Below, piece by piece: positions 7,661 through 18,197 of a stretch of 20,939 bases of DNA (the stretch's first letter is position 1; each line of letters starts with the position of its first letter). Source of the DNA: Haplosporangium gracile (taxonomy: Eukaryota; Mortierellomycota; Mortierellomycetes; Mortierellales; Mortierellaceae); assembly GCA_015499985.1 (NCBI GenBank), contig JAAAUF010000741.1, forward strand, positions 1 through 20,939, read 5' to 3'. The position numbers and the translations under genes were made by a program. Under the pieces are notes generated by a model that saw nothing but the letters and a program-made list of their open reading frames with translations, was not told the origin of the DNA and ran no database searches.

Positions 7661-9819
7661 TCATGCAAGAGAAACCATGTTGGACTTTTGACTCCTGTCA
7701 ATCTGAATCAAATGCGACGCCACAAGGCTGTACACCGCCTGAACGCCCAAACCTTCCGCGCTGCCTCTCTCAGCAGCCTCCTTACTGATATGGTCTTTCA
7801 AATCCTGTAATGGAATCGCGCCTCCCGATTCCCGAATCATCTGCAACGTCCTTGCTGCCAGGATCACCGAGATTGCGCTTGGTGGGTCAGACTCTGATGT
7901 TGAGGGATCTGCGCAACCGTCAATAATATTTGAGCTGATTTGTCTACCATGAGCGAAAACAAAGAGGAAGTGTTAAAAACATGAGGTGTGAAGCTGGCAT
8001 TGGGTTTGGCGGAACATGGTTGTGATTGAGGACGGATAGTTGTTCTTACTGGAGGATGTCCATGTTGACGATGTGGCGCTGGCATCGGGCCACTCCATCA
8101 AGAAGCCTGACGAGCCTATGGTAGGCTTCCTTGATTCCCTCAACATCCACTTTTGCATCCCCATCCTAACGGTAATACAACGAGAGACGAGTTGTTAGTC
8201 AGGTGCGCAGTCTCTCGGCTTGGCTTCCAGTACGACATTGCTTCTTGCAACAAAGTCAATGGCCTGCCCCATACCTGTTGGCTGGCCTTCTCCCAGAGGT
8301 GTATAATCTCTTCAAAGATAGGACTTGTGTTCTCTTCCTCTGATTCTCTTGCACCACCCTGCTGTGATGACGACAGTTCGTCGCTCTCCCGCATCAGCCT
8401 CTCGTATAGCGCAACTAAAAAAAATATGAAAAAATGGATCAATATACATGCTGATGTTAAAAGGTCATGTTGTGGGAGGCGAACAACGACGCCGGCAAGG
8501 CAGCAAAATGCGCGAGCAACTTACTCTGTTCCTGTTCGCGCTGCATCTGGTCCTGAATTTCATTTTCCAGGTACTCAATCTAATTGACATTGGAAGATAA
8601 GGTAACCGGTCAACATCGTTCCCGCACATTCATTGTTCAGCGCCTGAATATGCGCCAGGCGTCCTTAGAAATCTCAACTGACACAGCATAAGCATCAACT
8701 TACCTCCAGCTTCTTAGATGCAGCTTCAGCCTCCACCTCCATGCCTTCATCATCCGCTTCAGCGCGCTCGTTCTGATCATTCTGATCCATAAATTCCTCA
8801 TCAGGAATATCCGTCAGTCCGTCCAACTCTCTCTGCATACTGTTCAACTAACAACCTCAAGGAGAAAAAGACAGCACGTTAGCAACCGACACTACAAGTC
8901 ATACCGCTGTCTGACAGAAGTTTCATTTTGACAAAGTGTGATTTCTGAATGGCTTATTTACCAATTGGCGCTTCTCGCTCAGCAGCTGCTCCAATGCAAA
9001 GATTTCTCCTTCCTCCCGCATAATGTCCGTCATGATTTCGTCTCCTTCCTGTCGCGGTGCTTCCTGAATCTCTTCTGATGAATTTGCTTCCTGGAGCTAT
9101 AACGATCAACGAAAACAAAGATTCAAGTTAGATGCCTGATCCAACGAACATGTATATGTCGACGTTTATACAAAAGACAATGGAGCTTGCTTGTGTCTGT
9201 GCCTGTGGATTGTACCTCTGCAAGTGTAGTGCTCAATTGGCTGATCGACGCCAGGACATCCTCATGTGCATCTGCAACTTCGTCCAGACGTGCTTGAACA
9301 GCCTTGTTTTGACTAAAAAAATCAGATAACGATCACAAAGAGAAAAAAAGTGCCGTAAATATCTCCGCACGTCAAAGCGTGTCAGACAAAATAAAATCAA
9401 GGTACCGAACGACGCGAAAAGGTCTTGGGTTATAGGTATTTACCAAATCTCGTTGAGTGCAGTCGCGAGCTCGAGTGTCGTCTCAAACTCATCCGCGCCC
9501 TCCCTTGTCATCATACTAGCGTTTGTCGAAACGAACAAAAACACGAAATCAGTCTGTTAGCTCTCAGACTCTCGTGAACTCCGTGCTTCCTTTAAACATC
9601 AAGTAACGCCTCGCGATCAGATCGTCGCCATCGTAAGACATACTTCCGCAAAGTCTCGATACGGTTGGAGGAAAACAAGTTCTGTTCAAAGGATTTTGCG
9701 TTCCTGATGGGCACCGCCTGGTTCTCGAGGAGTAATGAAGAATAGAGCCGAGGTGCTGTAAAGTCGACGGATGCCAGCCGCCGAGAGGAGGCTTCCAATG
9801 CTGCGAGTCTCTCGTTCAT
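7661..9819 (-). CDS. Coiled-coil protein, possible Spc34-like DASH subunit
   Basis: Nine exons join in frame to 405 residues: 9819-9644, 9515-9444, 9312-9216, 9096-8962, 8847-8704, 8579-8525, 8414-8275, 8165-8050 and 7943-7661. All eight introns are GT-AG and 106-131 nt long. The N-terminus (LASVDFTAPRLYSSLLL, then IRNAKSFEQNLFSSN) resembles the start of DASH/Dam1 subunit Spc34, where a Pro-containing F..P..F..ALL motif precedes an IRD...E..LF motif. The middle (about 90-290) is Glu/Gln-rich and probably coiled coil. The last 70 residues (LQMIRESGGAIPLQDL to LIQIDRSQKSNMVSLA) look like a small winged helix. If it is Spc34, it would couple kinetochores to microtubules in the DASH ring. It is longer than yeast Spc34 (about 295 residues). 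The exon structure is firm; the family call is tentative. Confidence 0.8.
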
Positions 9820-10136
9820 CCTATTTTCTTGCGTGTTTGTTGAGTATTTTTTTTCCCCTTGGTTCCGGCTGTTTCTCTGTTTCGATGTATGTCGTGAGGC
9901 GGTAAAAGGGAAAGATTGGAGTTTGTTGGAGGGAAAGGAGAGGAGTGATGTGTAAAAAGTGAAAACAAAAACGAGCTCCAACCTGCATTTTCATAGTAAA
10001 TTTGCAGGTACAAGTCACATGACGAAAACGCGCCTGGTCAAGGTGATCGCTTCATTCAATTTTTTCAATCGTCTCTGTCTAGAAGTAATTAATAAAGGCA
10101 ATGGGGATACGATGAAAGAAGAGAAAGGGGATATAT
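9820..10136. other. Intergenic spacer between two tandem minus-strand genes
   Basis: This 317-nt spacer must hold the 3' end of the HSP70-like transcript and the promoter/leader of the coiled-coil gene. It is pyrimidine-rich on the minus strand at 9840-9950. I see no clear TATA box and no canonical AATAAA on the minus strand. Confidence 0.5.
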
Positions 10137-12830
10137 CTATTGGAACTGGCAGAGGGTTGAGATGATCTCTCCACTCTGAAACTCGGCCTCGGCCTTCAAC
10201 TCGGTGAGTCCAAAATACATCTTCAACGTAAACACAACAGGCGTACCGGGGGCTGCACCAGGCATGTGAGGCAAGGGGATCGTGAAATCGCACAGCTTTT
10301 GGACACCAGGCGAGTCCACAAAGTCGGGCTGGTTCTCTCCATTGTACACATAGAGAGGCGACGACAGGGGCTCAGGGTACTTGTGCGTCACATACTTTTT
10401 GCTGATACACTCGTTCACAGAGATCGACTGGCCAGGACGAACAAAGACCGAGAATCCATCACGGACACGGTACTTGCCATCCTGCATATACTTCTTCTCA
10501 ACTGGGTCACCGGCCTTGTAAAGACGTGTGGTGTCGACACCATACCAGCGACGAGCAACACGGGCCTGGATGGGCTGGTGAGTCAGACCGTGGTAGACAG
10601 CACCACGGACAACGGCCAGATCGGGACGAGGAGGGTAACGGATCAAGGGAACACGGCTCTCAAACTCTTGCTGAACACGCTTGTGGAGGTAAGGAGAAGA
10701 ACCGAAACCACCGACCAAGAAGATGGCCGCACATTGTTGAGCCTGGAAGAGCTGTCCGTCAATTAATCCAAGAACCTGGTTGACCACAGGGTCAAAGACA
10801 AGCTCGCGCATCTCCTGTGCAGAGATCGCTAACAGACCATCCTCGAGTCTCATATCCAGATCAACAATGTTGGCCACTGAGGCAGGCATCGAGATGAACG
10901 AGTCCTCGTCTCCGTCGAACTGGGGCTTGTGCATAAACACAAACTCCTCCATGATCTGAGCCCAGGCTTTGGGCTGGAGATCATAACGCTGCAACTTGTG
11001 GCGAACGAGCATCGAAAAGTTCTCGTCCAAGAATCCAGATCCACAACTGGCGCCGGATCCGCGGGTCACCTCTGTCAACGCACGAGTTCCACTGCTGTAA
11101 TCAACCTGGAAAACAATCAAATCAACAGTTCCACCTACAATATGTGCAATGATGATCATACAACATTAAAAGCCGTTAGCAAAGTGCACCAATAAGGACT
11201 TTTCATGCATAAAAATACTAATTGTCAAAAAAAAGACGAAGAAACCTACCACCGGCATCACAAATCATGAAGCGGTCTCCCTGGCGCAAGTTGAACTGCT
11301 CACACTTTCGCTCACAGTACATGGCAGCAGCCTCAGGTTCAGAGACGAGAAGAAGACGGTGAGGAGGGTCTTGAGGCTGGATAAGTCCGGCCTCAATGGC
11401 AGTGCGACGCATGACACCTTTGGCAGCATCTGTCCACATGGCAGGGACAGTCAGGCAGTACTGGATATGGTGCTGAGGGTCGATCATGCCTCCTCCGCCA
11501 TTTTTGAGAATCTCAGCGATACCATGGGTGTGGATAGCGCGGAGATAGTCACTGATGGCGTTCTGAGGGTTGATGGTGCGGGGGAGAGGGGGCAGGTAAG
11601 GGGCGAGGTCGTTGTCCAGGAACAGCTTAAACTTTTGCAAAAGATCGAGATTGCGGGCGTTGGGGGTCAACATGGCGGCCTTGGCAGCATATCCCCAAGA
11701 GTGCAGCTTGTCGTTCTCCTTGCTGTATGCGCTGACGGTAGGGACCTTTCCGTATAAGTTGGCCTGGTGGGGCCTATTTTATGCAATACAATGTTCAACA
11801 TCTTTGTCAGCAAATGATGTACTCCTGGGAGCAAAACCAACGCTGTCGATTGGGTCTTCCAAGGTCAAGCAATGGTTCCTACCAGGTAGTCATCTCCAGA
11901 ACCTCGCCGTTTTGCTTGAAGGCATAGGCGATTCCCGAGAACGTGGTTCCTAATTAAATCGAGACAGAGGTAGTCAGATATGGATGTTACATGCGTGTCG
12001 ATTCAATACACACCCTGTGTTGTTGGCCATTTCTGCACAAGTCCAAGTGCACTTCTCCATCCATAATGTTCGCGGTTGTATAATCCTGATCATGACAGAG
12101 ATCCTGCGTCATCAACAAAACCGTTCTCAATAGTTCATCCTGCCCTAACACAAACTAGCCATCTCTCTCTCTCTTGTTGTGTCCTTGCTCGTTTGCCATC
12201 CAAATGATTTCCTAGTCCAGTCCTGGGTCGCCATCTACTACATAAAAAAAAAACAATACATCTCGGCAATGCCAATCATGCCAAAGCAGGTAGTAGGTGG
12301 GCCTTACCGAAATCGATGGCGACCAAGAGGGGGTACTCGCCACCGACAGCATTAGGCTGAGGTTGCTGAGCAGCAACCTGCTGCTGCTGCGAAGGAGGAG
12401 GAGCAACCTGACTAGGCTGAGGAGGCTGTTGATAACCATGTTGCTGCTGGTGATACTGTTGTTGCTGGTCGTAAGGTTGTTGCTGTTGCTGCTGACCATA
12501 CCCTCCCTGTTGCTGTTGCTGGTACTGCTGCTGCTGCTGCTGGGGATCAGGCTGCCCGTAGGGGTTGTAAGCACCGCTGGGAGGAGGGACAGGTCCAGCA
12601 TAAGGATCGTTGGATGCGTTCTGTCCGTAGTAGGGCTGCTGCTGTTGCTGGCCCTGACCCTGATAGTACTGCTGCTGTTGATCCTGCTGCTGGTATCCGT
12701 AGGCGGCCCCCTGGTTAGGGGAACCATAATCGGGCTGCTGCTGCTGCTGTTGCTGTCCTGCATTCTGCTTTTGCAAGGCGGCATGGTAGAGCTGACGCTG
12801 CTGGGCAATGTGGGCGGGGACGTCAGACAT
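10137..12830 (-). CDS. HSP70-like ATPase, HSPA12 type, with Gln-rich N-terminus
   Basis: Four exons join in frame to 703 residues: 12830-12308, 11949-11883, 11773-11250 and 11134-10137, with introns of 358, 109 and 115 nt. The actin/HSP70 nucleotide-binding fold is shown by phosphate-1 loop VAIDFGTTFSG (exon 1/2 junction, about 170-180), YCLTVPAMW, LLVSEPEAAAMY and phosphate-2 loop DAGGGTVDL (369-377, across exons 3/4), then FLVGGFGSSPYL. The second half lacks an EEVD tail (ends CQFQ), as usual for the HSPA12 branch, which differs from true chaperone HSP70s and whose role is poorly known. Residues about 20-165 are Gln/Tyr/Gly/Pro-rich with many runs of Q. The ATG at 12830 precedes MSDVPAHIAQQ and is the only good start in frame. 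It is divergent from the Fmp46-type gene. Confidence 0.92.
12360..12770 (-). repeat. CAG/CAA-rich coding repeat (polyglutamine tracts)
   Basis: This part of HSP70-like exon 1 is an imperfect array of CAG and CAA codons giving several Q5-Q7 runs spaced by Gly, Tyr, Pro and His. The CAG/CAA mix is typical of tracts that have been interrupted after expansion. Confidence 0.85.
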
Positions 12831-13779
12831 TGCTTTGTAAAAGTTGATGTGTGTAAGTGTGAGTGAGAGTGTATTGACCTTCGAAAGACTGAAAGACAAG
12901 AGATGATGTAGAGAAGAGAAAAAAAGAAAGGCGTCAAGGGGCAACAAGGCGAAGGGAAATAAGTACGCAAAATCAAAGGTCCAGTCTCTGGGGGAAGTGG
13001 GTTGGTAGAGCGGGTCATTCATGTTCAATCAAACATGACAACCTTATCTGAGAACAACAGGGAGAGCGAGTCGACAACGACCGACCATCGGTCAAAAAAA
13101 GGATATGAATGCTCATCCCCAATCCATTCATCTCGCTGCTCATACTCACACATATACACGCTCTCAGTCCCACTGTCTGTCTTTTCTCCCATGAGCCATC
13201 TTTCTCCTCGGCAGTGCCCCTTCCTTCCTCGGCCATGCCATGCACTGCCCATGGACTAAGTCGGATAGATCGTTGATTAACAAAAAAAAAAAAAAAATCA
13301 AGAAACACACACAGCAAAGAAAGGACCGTCTTGATTTTGAAGATACCATTGGAAAGCATGACAATTGCACTTACTGCACCACTATTAAACTCAAGGCATA
13401 CACCATACAACTCCCTCTAGCACCTACGATCCAGAACCACCCTAAGAAAACTCTCCATTTGTCGTGACCGGACGCGAGCGCGTAATTGACAATTGCAAAC
13501 GGAACCACTGCTGTGCGTTTGTTACAAATGACCGTTGCCCGATTCAAATGGTCTGACGTAATGATCCGCCTTCTCGTTTTCTTTCTCTTTCTCTTTCTCT
13601 TTCTCTTTCTCTTTCTCTTTTCTTTTCTTTTCTTTTCTTTTCTTCTCCTTTCTCGTAAACATTTCTCATATTCATCCTACATTCTTCCCACACTCTTTTT
13701 CACTTTCCCCCTATCCTACCCTCTCTCAGCGCCAACACTCCCACGACCCTTACAACTTACAACACACAAACAAGCGAAA
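12831..13779. promoter_or_regulatory. Divergent promoter region between HSP70-like and Fmp46-type genes
   Basis: The two genes are transcribed away from each other across 949 nt, so regulatory sites for both must lie here. Visible features are an A16 run (13282-13297) and a long CT microsatellite next to the Fmp46-type gene. I found no convincing TATA box and no proper heat-shock element (alternating GAA/TTC with 2-nt gaps). Confidence 0.5.
13577..13644 (+). repeat. (CTTTCT)n followed by (TTTTC)n microsatellite
   Basis: About seven hexamer units run straight into about five TTTTC pentamers, making a pure pyrimidine tract. It ends about 135 nt upstream of the Fmp46-type ATG. It could be a promoter pyrimidine tract or part of the leader. 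Confidence 0.85.
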
Positions 13780-14348
13780 ATGTCGTTCCGCCTGCCAAAA
13801 TTCCCAATGTTAACCCTCTTCCACAACCCATCCTCCAAGGTATCCACCCAAGCCCTCTCCCTCCTTCGCCAAGCATCCGTCACCTACAAGTTCGATATCG
13901 ACCTCATCGAGTCCACAACCACCGTCCCTACCCATCAACAAGTCTCTTCTATCGTCGAGTACCTCGGTGGTGGTGCAACGGGATGTGGGCAAATCCTGGC
14001 ACAAGAAGCACCAAAGGCGTCGACGGTCGGGGAGGTACAAAAGATTCTGGATGCTAATCCAGGATACTTGAGACGGCCGCTTGTGGTTGATTGGAATAAA
14101 GGCAAAGCTGTCGTTGCCGACGTAAGTTTCCTTTTCACTTGATTTGCATTATGGATACATGGTGATCGTGTGCACAATGGTTTCTGTGGGAGATATCAAA
14201 TCATTTTCCATATCATGTATGCCTTGGTCTAATGCGCATTTTTCTTACTCTTATTTTTTTTTTTTTTTTTTTTTCCCTTTTTCGATAATGAGAATAGCCC
14301 GCGTCAAGAGTCAACGAGATGGTCAAGAATGTGGGCGACGAGGAGTAA
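13780..14348 (+). CDS. FMP46: Fmp46-family mitochondrial redox protein (DUF1687)
   Basis: Two exons, 13780-14121 and 14298-14348, join in phase 0 to 130 residues, close to the 133 of yeast Fmp46. The start MSFRLPKFPMLTLFHNPSSK and the strongly conserved RRPLVVDWNKGKAVVADP near the end are typical of the family, whose fold is thioredoxin/ArsC-like. The family is described as putative mitochondrial redox protein; the reaction is not established. A single Cys (in GATGCGQ) is the only candidate redox residue, so there is no CxxC. The donor is gtaagt; the acceptor follows a T21 run (14254-14274) and gives PASRVNEMVKNVGDEE before TAA. The ATG at 13780 (gcgaaaATG) has A at -3; an in-frame ATG at 13486 would add only a microsatellite-encoded extension. 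Confidence 0.9.
14254..14274 (+). repeat. T21 run in the Fmp46-type intron
   Basis: Twenty-one T residues lie in the intron, 21 nt upstream of the acceptor AG at 14296-14297, acting as an extreme polypyrimidine tract. Confidence 0.8.
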
Positions 14349-14636
14349 CTCAGGAAAGAAGCGACCATTGAGCAGTAGCAACAACAACAAAAATAACAAC
14401 AAAACAACGACCATCAATCAAAAAGTAACAAGTAACAAACAACATGAAGTAAAAGCAAGAAGCTCCATGGCATTGGAATAAAAAATGTGCATTGGAAAAT
14501 AAAAATAAAATCTTATTAAGATAATAATACTAAAGGGGTGTAAAACTATAAAAAAAAGGTATATAAATGAAAACTTATTCAACTCGACAACCAAGGAGAA
14601 CTCGAAGACAGCAAAAAGAAGGTCCAAGAGAGTCGA
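14349..14636. other. Convergent 3' UTR interval
   Basis: This 288-nt gap separates the Fmp46-type gene (+) and the transglutaminase-like gene (-). It is A/T-rich, with CAA-type triplets at about 14378-14407. No coding sequence is supported. Confidence 0.55.
14477..14482 (+). terminator. AATAAA poly(A) signal for the Fmp46-type gene
   Basis: A canonical AATAAA lies 129 nt after the TAA at 14346-14348, with more A-rich signal-like sequence following to 14510. No equally clear signal for the opposite gene is visible. Confidence 0.5.
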
Positions 14637-16818
14637 TTACTCGGCGTCAAAGACGGCAGCAAAGCTGAAGCCGTATTCAGAGGTCATGTTGACAATCTTC
14701 CACTGACCGGGTGTCAGCACCTTGGTGATCTCAAACAAACCAGGCTTGACTTGAGGCAACCTCTCGGGCATGCCACCATCGGGAGCCTGCACAGCCAGCG
14801 CTGGGGTGACACCCTTTTGGACATCAAAGACACGGACACGGATCACCTGCGACTGGTTCTTCTTGACCTTGGCATACAGGGGCTCCAGGACAGAGAAGGT
14901 GAAGCCTTGGACGACATACTGCTGCAACAAGGGCTTCGATGCCTTGCCGGGTCCATCGTTGAAGACACGGAATCCCAAGATTTGGGGACCGTTCTTCGTC
15001 TGGTCACCGCCTGGGGGCCATCCAAAGACGTTGAGCTCACCAGATCCACTCGAGGGGCACCAGCACTTGATGATCATCCAGACATACTTCTCGTCCTCAC
15101 GGAGCCATTGGCAGACCACAGGCAGAGACTGACCCTTCCAGTTCAAACGGGCCACAATTTTACCCGTTGCTCCATCCGAGGGACGCTTCTTCAGACGGAT
15201 TTCAGCCTCGACATAGTCGTCCTTGGTGCGGATCACCTGACCACGGTTGCGACCGGCCAGCTTGATACCAAGATCCCAGGACTCAGGCTTGATGGCTGGG
15301 AGGGTGCGGAACACGTTCTCGTGGATTGGAGGGTTCAAGAACTGCTGCTCGGGCTTGTTGGGCCAGTGGGTATAAATCAGACGGTTGGGACGGAGCAAGA
15401 AGAAGAAGGGTCTGAACAGCTTCTTGAACGAGCGGGTTCCAAGGTCGCACACACCAGCACCCCAGGTCGAGTCGATCAAGAGGTACTCGCCATGGATCCT
15501 GACGGCATTCCAGGCGTGGGGGCTTCCAAGACGGTCATCTCCAATTTGGACATCGACACCACGGGCAACACCGACGACCTTTTGAACTTGAAGACCAGCA
15601 GGCTCGGCAAGGGCGATGAACAGGTTGGCGTAACCCTCGCAGACAGCCTTGCGGGTGCGAAGAACATACTCGGGGCCTTGCTCGCCATAGCGTCCGCTCA
15701 TAAAGGCGGGGACATCGTAGGCAATGTTATTGGCAATCCAAGTAAAGATGGTGCGGAGTTGCGAGATCTTGTTGCCCTTACAAGGAGAAGTAAGGTAGTG
15801 AGACAAGCTGGAGATGGTCGCTGCCTCGCCAGCGGGGCAGGCGCGCGCATGGTTGTCCTCGCGAGAAAAGTCAATGTTTTCGGGTTCCAACCTCGTGCCT
15901 TGAAAGGTCTCCGCAAGCAAAGGCTGACTCTTCCTGCGTAGAGAAAAAAGAAAAAGGTAAAAGGATATTAGAATAAGAAATCAGGGAATATTGACATGGA
16001 AATGAATGAAGGGCGAGAACACTCAGAGTGGGAAAAGAGAAAGAGAATGTACACGGAAAGAGTACAAGAGGCGTAAACGTGTGGGTGTATAAAGGGCAAA
16101 GGAGGAATAGCAGGTCGATCGGGGACAAACTGATGTGTTGCTGTTTTTTGTTGTTGTGCAGCTTTGTTTAGTGTCACACTTACTTGAGCTGAGCGATGGC
16201 ATCGTCGGGTGCATCGCCTGAATGCGTGGTGGTCTGCTTGACCACCTTGCCGTTCTGGGATGTTGTAGTGGTGGTGGTGGAGGAATGGTGCTCAACGGGA
16301 GGTCTGTTCAGGGTGGCTTGCTGCATCTTTTCGGCAAGACGGTCCAAGGGACCATCGTCGCTCTCGAGGCGGATTGTCTGAACAGGGACTGGCTGAGATG
16401 TTGGTTGGGGTCTTTGTTGCTGCTGAGGAATGGAAGTGGAGATATTGGTGGGCCGCTGCTGTTGTGGCTGTGGCTGCTGGACAACGACGGGTTGCTGCTG
16501 TTGGATGATAGATGTCCTCTTGGGGGTATCGTCATGACGGAGGACATGCTTCTTCAATGTCGAGAAGAAGCCGCTCTTGCGCTTCTCTGGTGGGTCCTGA
16601 GCAACCTGACTGGGCTGAGGACGGGGTTGTTGTTGAGGTACGCTAGGTTGGACTGGTTGGCGGTTGTCACGAGCGGGTTGCATCGCTGGCTTGGTGGTGG
16701 TAGTGGTGGTGGTGACCCTGGTGGGCTGGCCAGGGGCGGTGACAGTCGTGACGACGGTGGTGATACCGTTGACAGTCGACGTCTTGGTGGTGGTCTTTGT
16801 TCCGGGGATTGAGTTCAT
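14637..16818 (-). CDS. Transglutaminase-like protein, KY/CYK3 type
   Basis: Two exons, 16818-16184 and 15933-14637, join across a 250-nt GT-AG intron to 643 residues. Exon 1 is Thr-rich (MNSIPGTKTTTKTST) then Gln/Pro-rich, with a basic patch KRKSGFFSTLKKHV. Exon 2 holds a transglutaminase core: Cys310 in KAVCEGYANL, His351 in SPHAWNAV and Asp366 in YLLIDSTWGAG, so the papain-like triad is intact. The C-terminal part (about 400-643) resembles the Ig-like repeats that follow this core in kyphoscoliosis-peptidase-type proteins. Yeast Cyk3, with a related but partly degenerate core, acts in cytokinesis; a comparable role here is only inference. The start was chosen because the in-frame ATG at 17073 lies upstream of the TATA box at 16931-16940, while 16818 lies about 115 nt downstream of it. 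Confidence 0.88.
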
Positions 16819-16930
16819 AGTCGGTGTAGTGGTATGTGCAATGGGTCGTGAGGGACGAGATGGAACGCTGATAACGAAATGGGTATATGGAGAGGAGGTT
16901 AATGGTTTGTCAGTTAGGGAACGGACACAT

Positions 16931-16940
16931 CCTTTATATA
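16931..16940 (-). promoter_or_regulatory. TATATAAAGG box of the transglutaminase-like gene
   Basis: The minus strand reads ttgTATATAAAGGatg, 113 nt upstream of the ATG at 16818. Transcription would start near 16905, giving a leader of about 90 nt. Confidence 0.65.
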
Positions 16941-18124
16941 CAAAAATGCCGGTCGTTGTCCACAGCATGGAAGGATAAAGAACGCCCAATTGACTAATGC
17001 AATGCCTCTCTTTGTCATTCTCGTCATGGTCATAGGCAAATATCGTGCAGCGACCATCGTCCGTTCTGCTCACTCAACAGCTCGGAACAACCAAGCAGTA
17101 GTAGCAATGGTAGTGGCAGCGAGAGGGTAAATGGGATCGTCCTTCCTGCGTCATATGTGCCCTTTCCCGCACTCTCTCTCAGACATTCTCGTTCTCGCTA
17201 TTGTTCATATCATGGTTGCTGTCATAATCATCATTATCCACATCATTACTGAGGCTGAGAGACAATGAGGGTTGTTTGTTTTAGGCCGTCGGTCGTCATA
17301 AAAAAAGAGTTATCTTCCTCGCACGTTCTCACTGATTCCTTCTCTTTTTTTTCCCTCTCTTTTTGATTTTTAACACCCTTTTTTTTCTTCTAGTGCGGAT
17401 AAAATAGAGTGGTGGGAAGGTCGAGTGCAGGTGGAGGGGGAAGGGGTGCAAAGGGAGAAGGAAGAGATGAAGGGCACAAGTGGGTAGTGGGATGTCCATC
17501 ACTGAGAGTAAGTGCCCTGAAGGGTAGTTGGTCGGGGCGTAATGAGACAATTGGAAGGCTACTTACTGGGAAGAAACTGAGCTAGAGGGTGAGGGCGAGA
17601 TGGTGAGTGAATGAAGAAAGCTCCGGCTGTTACTGGGAAGGAGAATGAAAAAGAAAAAAAAGGGGAGCAACAAGCAGAAATGAGAACTGTTGTTGCGAAT
17701 GGTATACAAAGGAGGAGTAGGGGATGAGGTGTCAAGTGGACTATGTAGTAACGAGAGTGAAGGAAGAAAGGGGAGGAGGGGGTATATAGTGGGTGGTAAG
17801 AGACGAGAAAAGAGAAAAACAAAAATGAGAGAGTCGGGAAGGTAAAAGTTACGCGAGAAAAGGAAAAGGTGAGCGAAAAAGAAAAAAGACTGAAAGGGCG
17901 TGGGCGAGAACAACGAGGAGCGAGGAGGGCGAGAGACGAGAACGAGATGTACAGAAAAAAAAAAAGAGGTAAATGTGAGAGCGCCAAAAAAACAAGGAAG
18001 GTAAGCAAAAGTCAGACAAAGGGAGAGAAGACAGAAGGAGGAGGGAGGAAGGAAGTAGGCGTAGAAAGCAACTGAGAGCAAAGGGCAGAAGCCAGAAAGG
18101 TATTGGGGACGGTACTTGGACAAA

Positions 18125-18162
18125 GTTGTTGTTGTTGTTGTTGTTGTTGTTTGTTGTTGATG
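18125..18162 (-). repeat. (GTT)n / (CAA)n triplet repeat
   Basis: Eight perfect GTT units and a few imperfect ones, ending in GAT units, lie 29 nt downstream (in the minus sense) of the TATA-like box at 18191-18197. The arrangement repeats what is seen at the monooxygenase gene, where a CAA-rich leader follows a TATA box. Confidence 0.8.
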
Positions 18163-18190
18163 ATGAAAAAGGGAGGAGGGATGGATGGTC

Positions 18191-18197
18191 TTTTATA
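18191..18197 (-). promoter_or_regulatory. TATAAAA box without an assigned gene
   Basis: The minus strand reads ttgTATAAAAgacc. It points leftward into the CAA repeat and the pyrimidine-rich region. It may drive a cryptic transcript or an alternative promoter of the transglutaminase-like gene. Confidence 0.35.

Noticed and set aside
12876..12890. Possible heat-shock element around ccttcgaaag near the HSP70-like gene
   Set aside because: TTC and GAA are adjacent without the 2-nt gaps of a heat-shock element, and no third unit follows.
13486..13779. N-terminal extension of the Fmp46-type protein from the ATG at 13486
   Set aside because: The added residues are encoded by the CT microsatellite, and the family normally begins at MSFR.
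14751..15941. A 396-codon plus-strand open frame opposite the transglutaminase-like gene
   Set aside because: It is the complement of a well-supported coding exon with a recognised domain and intact catalytic motifs; its own translation shows no domain.
17559..18123. Two overlapping minus-strand open frames of 149 and 186 codons
   Set aside because: They translate a pyrimidine-rich tract into Phe/Ser/Leu/Pro low complexity in two frames at once, which is expected from composition and not from coding.
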